Part shown: positions 1 through 8,500 of the stretch, piece by piece
Position numbering within the stretch: the stretch's first letter is position 1
Layout: each line of letters begins with the position of its first letter
Source: Pelargonium nanum
Taxonomy: Eukaryota; Streptophyta; Magnoliopsida; Geraniales; Geraniaceae
DNA: 35,114 nucleotides
Direction of reading: 5' to 3'
Assembly (NCBI GenBank): GCA_036897485.1
Contig: JAYMTF010000491.1
Span: 1-35,114 of the forward strand
Notes under the pieces: generated by a model
What the model saw: only the letters and a program-made list of their open reading frames with translations
Databases searched by the model: none
Told to the model about the DNA's origin: nothing
Made by a program: the position numbers and the translations under genes

Positions 1-540
1 TATATATATATATATGAGAAAATGAAGTATAAGCCAATTAATTTTTGGATTAGGTTAAATCATTAATTAATTGAGGTGGTGTCACCTTATCAAAAATCAT
101 AGATCCGGGTGGGTCGCTCCGCTCCCTCAAATTCATTTGGATGTGTATGGATGAAATTTAATGATATGTCATCAACTCGTTGGCTTGATTTAGCCTAAAC
201 CAAAAAAATTTCCTATATGAGCCAAACATTTTTGTGACTTAGGTTAAGTCAAGCAAATGAAGAGTGAGTCGTGTAACCTGTTTATTGATCTACCTATTTC
301 AGGATAAAAATATAAAATTTCAAATATATCGGGTAAAAAATTACCTATATATATAAGTTAAACTGGTCAAGTATACCGGAACAATTATTTTAAACATGTT
401 AGTCGTGCCATGCATGTCGTGTCAACTCCCTCGTAGACATATCGTGTTATTCAACATGTTCAATAAACAGATCCGGTTCGGATTGATATGTTTGACACTA
501 ATATTAAATCTTCAACACGACTCGTGAACACATCTCAGGT
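1..540. repeat. Gene-free, repeat-like DNA upstream of the dirigent fragment
   Basis: The window opens in a short TA microsatellite (1-14). From about 370 to 530 the sequence is rich in TCGTGT / ACACGA words, the same composition seen in several other repeats here (8,257-8,834; 14,810-15,370; 23,890-24,090). No reading frame resembles the missing N-terminal half of the dirigent gene that follows. It looks like transposon-derived DNA, but I could not delimit its ends. Confidence 0.4.
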
Positions 541-795
541 ATGTACATGAACTCTCAGCTAGATGGCAAAGCAGTGTACATGATGTTCTCTGTGGCCTTC
601 ACTCAAGGCAAATATGAGGGAAGCACAATTGAGATTCAAGGTTTCAATCCATATACTACAAGAGATAGAGAATTTGGAGTTGTTTCAGGAACCGGATATT
701 TTAGATTTGTTAAAGGCTATGGAATCTTGCAAACTGAGTCTACAGCTAATTTCAGGACTGTTTTTAAGCTAAATGTCACTGTTAAACATTATTGA
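541..795 (+). pseudogene. Dirigent protein, C-terminal half (5'-truncated gene or last exon)
   Basis: The 84 residues match the C-terminal half of dirigent proteins, which steer stereospecific phenoxy-radical coupling in lignan biosynthesis in the apoplast. Recognisable family segments are GKYEGSTIEIQG, REFGVVSGTGYFRFVKGYG and the C-terminal LNVTVKHY just before the stop. The family is usually about 180-190 residues and mostly intronless, so the signal peptide and first beta strands are missing. Reading upstream in frame gives only about 11 unrelated codons and then a stop at 505-507. The DNA there is repeat-like. An AG directly before the homology (ending at 539) could be a splice acceptor, so a real last exon with a distant first exon cannot be excluded. 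A pseudogene broken by an insertion is the simpler reading. Confidence 0.7.
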
Positions 796-1548
796 TCCAA
801 CCATCTTCATTTTCTTGTTTTAAGCATGTATCAATAAAAAAAATAATCAATTCCCAACATAGGTTGTAGTCGTGATCGTGAGTTTGAATCTTGTTCGGTG
901 GAATTGTGTGGGACGACGAGAAAAGGAGAGAGTTAACCTCGTTGTGTAGCTCGTTTTTATTTAATTTTCTTCTGATTTTAAATAAAAATAAATGGAGGAT
1001 TCACACACTTATTTTATTTACATGTATTTTCTCATGTATTTCGTATAATTAATGAAAATGTTAATATTAAAAAATTGGTATATTTTAATGTTATAATATA
1101 TTTACTTACATTTATCGATTTAAGTGAATAAAATTTATATTTACGATTTTTAGTGTACATAGGTTTATGAGTTAAACACTAACAAGTTGCACAAACTTAT
1201 TATAATACTTAAATCTTAAGAAAAAAATTAAACGATTTTTTTTTTGTATGATCTCTAATAAAATAGGTACAAAATATTAAAACATTTGTAATAAATTTAA
1301 TAAAATATTAAAACTTATCTATAATCTACCCTAAATATTTTCATTAGCAATATCAAATACATGTGAAAATACATGTAAAAAACTATACATGGAAAAACAC
1401 TTTTCCAAAATAAAAAGGAGAATGCATTAATTTAGTTAAACCCCCGCCGTCACGCCATGGGATACACAAACACGGGGATGTTTGATCGAAAGTGGGGTGT
1501 TTTACAAATGGCTGCTACGGGATCTAATGACAATAGGAAATTACATGC

Positions 1549-1808
1549 GACCCACTGTTAGAAAGATAAAACATTGAGGAACGCAACTAAATAAAACTTT
1601 TCAACATACGACTAGCGTAGGACTACCTATGAGCTATTTGAATTTCTGTTTTTTTGACTTTTTTTGCCAAACTCTGTGACGGTACCCCCTTACAAAACAA
1701 ACTCTCGAGGATATTTTTGGAAAATGACTGATGACATCACTGAAGGTTAGTACGCTCATATTAAAAGCATAGGAGCTCTAAAATAGGACCCAAGTGTGCG
1801 TCCTCCTT
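1549..1808. repeat. Diverged direct repeat, copy 1
   Basis: About 260 bp that recurs at 1,903-2,159. Shared landmarks in the same order are GACCCACTG, GACTAGCGTA, CACCTATGAGCT or its variant, a T-rich GACTTTT block with GGCCAAA, GGTACCC, and AAATAGGA(C/T)CCAAGTG followed by CCTCCTT. Offsets between copies are 350-354 bp throughout, so this is one duplication event that later diverged. Not coding. Confidence 0.7.
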
Positions 1809-1902
1809 AGCATAAAGCGCAAAACACGCAGTTCGATCGTAAAACGCGTAACTTTACTTAAACGGTTGTCACCACCTCCACACACACTAGAAGATTACGG
1901 GT

Positions 1903-2159
1903 GACCCACTGATGAGAAAATAAGACATAGAGAAACACAAAAAAAAATATGAAAATTAGACTAGCGTATAGTCACCTATGAGCTCTTCAAAGTTGTTGAT
2001 TTTTTGGACTTTTCGGCCAAAATCTGTAATGGTACCCTTTGAAAAACGGGTCCCCAAAAACATTTCAAGAAATGAGACGAGGATTCACTCAACATTGATA
2101 CATTCATACCATATAGACGTGGGATCTCAAAAATAGGATCCAAGTGAGCAGCCTCCTTT
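1903..2159. repeat. Diverged direct repeat, copy 2
   Basis: Second copy of the unit at 1,549-1,808, separated from it by about 94 bp. It keeps the same landmark order with many substitutions and small indels. Function unknown. It lies about 300 bp upstream of the heat-shock elements of the small HSP gene. Confidence 0.7.
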
Positions 2160-2444
2160 ATTTCTCTGTTCAGTTATTTGTTGTGAAATTTAAATATATT
2201 ATATAATTATTTTTATTCAATTAATTTGCTGACGTGATGATCTGATTGTAGTAAACAGTTCATGTACCAACATATAACCCGCACATCATCATAATAATTA
2301 AATTATTATTATCTTTTATGTTTTTTAAAAAATCAAGAAATACCAAATTAGAAAAAAAAAAGTTACCAATTATAAATGACACAGACTACATGCTTTACAT
2401 AAACAAATTATTACAACCATTTTTGGAGGATGTTTTTTTCCAAG

Positions 2445-2463
2445 TTCGTGAACATTCTAAGAA
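2445..2463 (+). promoter_or_regulatory. Heat-shock element
   Basis: The stretch reads TTC-gt-GAA-ca-TTC (2,445-2,457), three perfectly spaced alternating 5-bp heat-shock units, followed by one more GAA unit at 2,461 displaced by one base. It sits about 110-125 bp upstream of the TATA box of the small HSP gene, as expected for a heat-shock factor (HSF) binding site. A weaker site (CTCTAGAA, around 2,540-2,547) lies closer to the TATA box. Confidence 0.8.
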
Positions 2464-2568
2464 CATGTCCATTTCCATTTCACAACCCAACCACATTGTT
2501 CTAGACTCTTGTACACAATCTCTTGTGACCTCAAGAAACCTCTAGAAACCATCTCCAACTTCTCCCAA

Positions 2569-2574
2569 TATAAA
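2569..2574 (+). promoter_or_regulatory. TATA box of the small HSP gene
   Basis: TATAAA lies 137 bp before the chosen ATG, with heat-shock elements just upstream. Transcription would start near 2,600, leaving an A- and C-rich leader of roughly 110 nt, typical of plant small HSP genes. Confidence 0.75.
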
Positions 2575-2710
2575 CCCATCACTCACTCTCAATCCCCAAC
2601 ACAAAATCACACATCAACAAGCCAAAACTGAATCAAACCCATATCAACAAAACACAATACCATTCACAATCTTGATCTCAAGAAATTACCTAAATCGTAC
2701 TTGTCAAGAA

Positions 2711-3289
2711 ATGGCTGTGAATCCAAGAAGCATCCTCTTCCTCATGATGGCAACAATGGCAATTTTGCAAGCCAATGCTTTCATGCCAATGCCATATGTC
2801 CTGAGGTCTCCCATTTGGGAGCTTGATGATCCTTTTCGGGTATTGGAGCAAACCCCATTTGCTGTCCCGAAAGGCGGGATTGAAACTTCCCAAATGGCCC
2901 TTGCTCGTGTCGATTGGAAAGAAACGCCCATGAGTCACGTGATGTGGATGGACATTCCGGGGATGAAGAAAGACGATATCAAAATCGAGATGGAGGAAAA
3001 CAGGGTTTTGAGAATCAGCGGCGAGAGGAAAGGCGATGAGGAGGTGAAGGAAGTGGAGGGAGAGAAATGGCACAGAGCTGAGAGGACTAATGGGAAATTT
3101 TGGAGGCAGTTCAGGTTGCCGGGAAATGCGGATTTGGATCATGTCAAGGCTCATCTAGAAAATGGAGTTTTGAAGATTGTTGTGCCCAAGTTTGGGGAAG
3201 AGCACAAGAGACAACCTAAGATCATTAACATTGTTCAGGACAATTTTGGTGCTTCTGGAGAGGACATTAAGACTACTAAGGCTTCGTAG
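2711..3289 (+). CDS. Small heat-shock protein, ER-type (about 22 kDa)
   Basis: An ATP-independent holdase of the alpha-crystallin family, 192 residues and intronless. Residues 1-23 form a signal peptide (R6, hydrophobic core ILFLMMATMAIL, likely cleavage after A-N-A). The segment DPFRVLEQTPFAV (40-52) and ARVDWKETP (65-73) are typical of plant ER small HSPs. The alpha-crystallin domain runs about 66-158, with the signature EENRVLRISGER (95-106), KFWRQFRLP (129-137) and ENGVLKIVVP (150-159). An IxI-like tail (IINI, 171-174) would serve oligomer assembly. The ATG at 2,711 is preferred over the in-frame ATG at 2,672 because it opens directly into the signal peptide. Heat-shock elements and a TATA box lie upstream. 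The protein ends KTTKAS, without a KDEL-like retention signal. Confidence 0.92.
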   Translation: MAVNPRSILFLMMATMAILQANAFMPMPYVLRSPIWELDDPFRVLEQTPFAVPKGGIETSQMALARVDWKETPMSHVMWMDIPGMKKDDIKIEMEENRVLRISGERKGDEEVKEVEGEKWHRAERTNGKFWRQFRLPGNADLDHVKAHLENGVLKIVVPKFGEEHKRQPKIINIVQDNFGASGEDIKTTKAS

Positions 3290-4023
3290 TAAACTGGTGA
3301 ATTCGTACTTTTGTTCATCTTTTGTATGTTTTTGTTTATGTTGTTTTTTATACTATTTTCATATTTAGTGTGTGCAGCTACAATATCCAATAAGTATAGT
3401 TATGACTTGTACGTAATTTGAGTTAATTTTCTCTGTCAATGTAATAAACTAGTTTTTATGGCAAATTTAATGCACTTCAAATTCTAGATTGTAGATCATG
3501 TTATGAACTTGATGAGGGGAGATAGTGAGACTTGTAAATAATAAGGGTATGAAAGTTCAAAATCCGTTCTAACCGATTTCTTTTACAATTGAATTCAGTT
3601 TATTCGTTTTCACTTCGGTTTGGTATCCTAAGTGTAGGCCGAGTAACTCGAATTGGCCATTCTACTTACACCTCTTTGGGTCGGTTTCAGATTAGGCCTT
3701 TTGAACCCGTACCCAATCGAATTGGCCATTCTACTTCAAGTGGGGAGTTAGACCTCTCCAATCCAAACCCCATGAAAACTTAACCCAGAACTCAAATTCT
3801 GAACTCTAATTACTAGTTTGGCTGTGATTTGATTTACTTGCAAGGATATGGATTCAACCAAAGACAATCACAATTCCACAATAAGAAGATAAACACATTA
3901 TATCATTTATGAAAACAAATATATGTATGAAAAAAAGTAGCTCTATAGAGCTATTAACACTTTCTTTGATGAATTTGAAGCCTGAAGAAGGTAAATATTT
4001 AAGTTGGAGTCAATTTTACCTCT
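3290..4023. other. Gene-free interval between the small HSP and the unknown gene
   Basis: It holds the 3' UTR of the small HSP (AT-rich, from 3,290) and the 3' UTR of the minus-strand gene at 4,024. About 3,550-3,780 is repeat-like. The 20-bp string TCGAATTGGCCATTCTACTT occurs twice, at 3,648-3,667 and 3,717-3,736, 69 bp apart, within DNA rich in GGTTCGG / AACCCG words often seen in plant hAT remnants. No gene seen. Confidence 0.5.
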
Positions 4024-4596
4024 TCAACAGCTCTTTTTAGCTTCTTCTTCTCCAATCCGAAAGCAAGGACAGAGACAGCCCAAGAAACTGATGAATTTCA
4101 CCAACAACTCAGATCTCTGATCCCCAACAAAATCACCAGTAACAGGTTTTACAGGGACGCCATAAACCGGGTTTGGATCCAAATATTGCTGATAGCTGCT
4201 CGTGGTAGTTTCCACAATGATCTCTTCTCTCATTCTCGCGCTACAGCTTGGTACATCCGAGGCCCGAGTTGGTACAATCGGAGCATCGGGTTCTGGGTTG
4301 AATTCGAGTTCCATTTCAAGCCATGGCGGCATGGGAGGAGCTGAGGGCTCGCAGCAATAACTATGAACGTAGTGATAATGAGTCTGAGAATGTGTCGATG
4401 ATGATGATAACGATAATGCCCGAGTTGGGTCGAGAAAACGCTCGTGCTCGTGATCTCGATCTTCTTCTTCATCACCCGTCTTGTTCTTCTTCTTGTTCTT
4501 CTTCCTCGACCAGAACTTTCTCAGCTTCTTCTTCACCACCTTCGCCATCTTCTGAGGTGACCTGAAACCTCCTCCGCCGCCTCCGCCACCGCCCAT
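4024..4596 (-). CDS. Unrecognised plant protein, 190 residues, Gly- and Lys-rich N-terminus, Cys-rich C-terminus
   Basis: I do not recognise a named family. Visible parts, in order: a run of nine glycines (2-10); a strongly basic stretch (about 17-40, KKKLRKFWSRKKNKKKN) that could be a nuclear signal or membrane-binding patch; an acidic stretch GDEEEDRDHEHE; a Ser-rich region; a Pro/Glu region around PPMPPWLEMELEF; and a hydrophobic, Cys-rich end (FISFLGCLCPCFRIGEEE) that could be lipid-modified or membrane-associated. Codon use looks genuinely coding, the frame is open from a clear ATG to a stop, and the leader is a CT-rich tract common before plant start codons. A Gly at position 2 allows N-myristoylation in principle. 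An expressed lineage-conserved gene is likely. Function is unknown. Confidence 0.65.
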   Translation of the reverse strand: MGGGGGGGGGFRSPQKMAKVVKKKLRKFWSRKKNKKKNKTGDEEEDRDHEHERFLDPTRALSLSSSSTHSQTHYHYVHSYCCEPSAPPMPPWLEMELEFNPEPDAPIVPTRASDVPSCSARMREEIIVETTTSSYQQYLDPNPVYGVPVKPVTGDFVGDQRSELLVKFISFLGCLCPCFRIGEEEAKKSC

Positions 4597-4622
4597 TCTC
4601 TCTCTCTCTCTCTCCTCTCTCC
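4597..4622. repeat. CT (GA) microsatellite in the leader of the unknown gene
   Basis: An almost pure TC tract directly upstream of the minus-strand ATG at 4,596. Read on the gene's strand it is a GA repeat in the 5' UTR. Such leaders are common in plant genes and support the start chosen. Confidence 0.7.
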
Positions 4623-5581
4623 TCTACCTTTTGATTGATTTCTGGTGCTTCATGTGAGAGCTTGTGCTGTGTAATTGACTCTACTTATGGCAGTATCTGT
4701 CATCAGGAAAAAAAAAAGATACAAGGAGCGTTACAGTAGCAAATTAAAAGTAGAGACTAAAATGACAGATAGAGAAAAAGAATAATTTAACCGTTACCTT
4801 TTTAAAAATCTGATATTTGACCGTTGCACCTCCACTCTCCACAAAATGGGTCCATCTCCTTTTCTACATTCAATTCCTGAGTCAAAATCTACAAAACAAA
4901 CATCAATCCCTTCACACATACAAAACCGGATCCGATTTCACATCACGAGCATACATACATACATATATATATACACACACACATATACATACAACTATGT
5001 TTTTGTAGCTACAGTAATTGACACAGTGATGTTCAAGGCTAATTCTATATGTATCAGTACTAAGTTAATCGTAATTAACAGCAGAGATTAGGATAAACAT
5101 CTATGGCTAAGATTTACATAAACACGTACTAATGCAACGCGAATAAACGATACAAAAGAAAAAACAGTACGTCTTATATATGTGATTATATATATACAGA
5201 AGACACGAGGTACCAGTACCACTCTCGAGTGATACTTGGGAAGATAGAGGAAGAGAGAAACGACGAAGCACAAGGACACTGAATTTACATTTTATATAAC
5301 CACATTCAAAATCCGACAACCAACAAAATTATACCCCAACACGAAGAAGAAGAAAATAAAGACTTATCCTACATGCCACGTCACAAGTTCGCCGACAGTC
5401 ACTGCTCAAACTCTTCAGATAGTCCTCCTTGTGTGCGACACGCAGGAAAAAGAAAAAAAGAACTATGGTAGGAAACCACATTACTGCAAACTTTGGATAG
5501 CGAAAGGCGTAATCATAATGCTCTCGAGTTTTATCTCCACTTGCTTTCTATATTATGAATTTGTTGTAAGGCGCCACGTCA
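4623..5581. other. Gene-free interval: promoter of the unknown gene and 3' UTR of the ARF gene
   Basis: No coding region supported. It contains a CATA / TA / CA microsatellite at about 4,958-4,993. The right-hand part (about 5,300-5,581) is likely the 3' UTR of the minus-strand ARF gene, though I cannot place the polyadenylation site. Several short open frames here have no family resemblance. Confidence 0.5.
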
Positions 5582-8500
5582 TCAGCAACCGGACCCCACA
5601 ATGGATGACTGGTCCTCAGTGTTGACTGCCACGTCAGAATCGGGCTTGCTGGGATTGCCATCTTCGATTACAGGAAGTTTTATCTTAGGAGACAACCTCT
5701 TCGCTTCTTCGGTGGTGTAGATGAAAATTTTCTTCACCATGCTGCAGAACTCGCTGAAATATAGAAAACCCGAGTTCTATTAATGGTTTGCTCTCCAGGT
5801 CTAGAATACATGTTATAGTTAAAATAATCATGTACGGACATACCTGGCAAAATGGCCAGTAGCCCGAATATACCGACCCAAAATATGTCATATTAACATG
5901 TGGGCATTTTTTGCCCGTCATGTTTAGGCCCAAGCTCGGCCCATGACTCAACATTGGCCCGGGCCGGTAAAAATGTCCGACAAGCACACGCGTACTTGTC
6001 TTACCCAGCCTGTTTAGGTCTGAGTCGAGCGGACTTGGCCAAAACTCTGCCCACGGCTCATTTAACTTACAAAATGAGCCGTGTCCCACAAGCCATCATT
6101 GGCCCTAGCCGGTAAAAATGGCCCAATGACGACATGTGCATTTTTAGGCCCAGCCCGTTTGGGCCTGCAACTCATTTTGCTTGCATAATGAGATGCGCCC
6201 CACAGGCCATCATTAGCTTGGGCCAGTAAAAAATGGCCCGATAAGTACACAAGCGCCAATTTCCCAGGTCAAAAATTAGTAGCCAAAATATGTGATGTGA
6301 AAAACTTACTTCCATGGATCATCTCCGACCATCATCATATCATCCTCATCATCAGTGTAGACAACCTGCCATTTCTTTGCAGATCCACAAAGCTCTCCTT
6401 TAATGTCAAACATCTGTTCGAGTTTGTTGAGCAGGTCATCGTACTGGTTAAACCTTGTCAAATCTACAGCTCTCCCAACAGCCATCCCTTGCATGTGAAC
6501 CTGCAAAAAAGGGACACATTTAATCAACTATACCCAGAGCACTTCCCTTTTAGGAGCAAAAAGGGGGGGTAAATGAATCTTTAATTAGACATTACACAAC
6601 AAGAGCATGCAAAATAAAAAAGGCAAAAAAAGTACATTCCAGGCATGCTTCCGGCTCCTAGCAAGGCAAGTCGGGTTTTGGATCGGTTCAGGTTGAAAAG
6701 AACTAACCCAAAGCTGGCTCGCAAGATCAGGTGCGCCCAACCCGACTTTCCCAATGGAAAATTTAACCCAACCCATAAATTAATTAAGTCTATTTTATGT
6801 GATCCAAACCCACAAAAATGTAGGTCGGATTTTAGGTACCCATAGGTCCAGGCCCATGGCGCGAAGTTAATGCTTCTCTTCTACTAGTAGTCATGCAGTG
6901 AATCGGCTATTTGTGATTTGTTAGACAATTCTAACTCAAAGGAGCTATATGATTCATTGACAATATTGCAATACCTATCCAAACAAAAAAATTATTGCTC
7001 AAGCAGCAAACAAAAGAATTGCAACTGAAATACCTTTGTGCAGCTCCGTGTTTGCCTACTCTGCAACTCTTGGGTAGATCTCAGGCCAGATTTCTCGGGA
7101 TCACAACCTCCAGAAGGAATAGTATCACCTCGATTAGCATTTGACGGTTCAGATGGTTCAGAATGCAGGTCAGACTCAGCATCTAAAGATGTAACCAGCT
7201 TATCATTGGCCTGAGTTCTGGAAGCTTTAACTACAGGAGAAGTTTCTTCCACATTAGAATTATCAAGTAGCTGGATGCCAAAGAGCCTATAGCCATTTCC
7301 AGTGCCCTGCCTCTTTTCAGAAGATTCTTTCTTCACCGCTGGTGAAAAGGTCTCAGTTACAGTTTCCACTCTGTTTGACCAAAAAACCGAGCTGTTAGAA
7401 ATGCCGGCCAGGGCACTGTTCCCGCTGAAGCCAGGGGAGTTGGCCTGAGTAGAAGAGAACTTGGGCGAGGGATAAAGATCGCGTCCACGCTGTGGGTCAC
7501 AGTACGAGAAAGCCGGGGATTCAATTGGGGAATTCCACATGCCTAATGCACAAACAACACAGCATATGATCAAGATCCGACGTGGAAGTAAATTCATGGC
7601 AACTATCATACATGTAAACCACCAATAATAAAATCATCATACCCAGTGCAGAAAGATCTGGTGTCGGTGACGGTAAAACAGGCGGCCTCGCCCTCTTGTT
7701 TCTTTGTGCAGGTTGGGAGGTTGAAGGAGTAGATGCAACAAGTGGCTCTAACTCCCATGGTGAAACTCTATCTGGACGCGGTATTGATGAAGGTTCATCC
7801 CATTGAACCTGATCGTGAACAAATCACCATTCACAAGATAGGATGTCAGATAAATAAGAAATTTGAGATGAAAACACAAGCCATAAAGCCAATAAAACTT
7901 ATAATGACACTGCAGTTAAAAAGCAACAGTTGAATTCACAAAGTATACATCACTGATCAGTGATCACACCAGAGCAAAAAAAAAAAAAAAAACTTCACGT
8001 TTCAGGACACCAAATTTAAAGAACAAGGCCCGTCACTCAATTTTGAGATTGATAGATGAATAGCGGGACAAGAGCAGTAAATTAATGCTATCATGAAATA
8101 TAACCTTCAGAACTCGTCAACTCAGTAAGGTAAAGGGAAATTAGTGGTACATTAGAGCTGTGTACAGGTCATATGATGTAAAACGTAACCTTCACACCAA
8201 ACAAATGGTTGACTTATTCAATCATACTACTGGTTCTTTGTATGCATAATTAGTAGTAGAGCTAGCAATTTGAGACACACATGTGACCCAACACGAACAC
8301 GACATGTTTTAAGAATTTGAGTTCAAAATATTTATAAACATGTCGTGTTCATGTCGGAGAACCCAACACATTTAATAATCATGTTGTGTTCGTGTTGGAC
8401 ATGTGAAACACGCACAAACATGTTTACACAGTTAATGTTCAAATAGTAATTTAATATTGTTAAATCATAGCTTACATTAATCAAATAAATGATTAATCTC

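Larger units (their letters stand above)
796..2444. other. Gene-free AT-rich interval
   Basis: No coding region supported. 830-1,430 is very AT-rich with no recognisable element. 1,549-2,159 holds a diverged direct repeat listed separately. 2,160-2,444 leads into the heat-shock promoter. The only longer frame near its end (2,318-2,545) overlaps the heat-shock elements and has no family resemblance. Confidence 0.5.

Noticed and set aside
2318..2545. 75-codon plus-strand frame upstream of the small HSP
   Set aside because: It overlaps the heat-shock elements, is A-rich, and resembles no family.
2690..3154. 154-codon minus-strand frame opposite the small HSP
   Set aside because: A shadow of the real coding strand; no domain, and composition follows the sense codons.
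5685..6089. 134-codon minus-strand frame at the ARF1 3' end
   Set aside because: It reads the last ARF1 exon in the wrong frame and runs into GGCCC-rich intron repeats.
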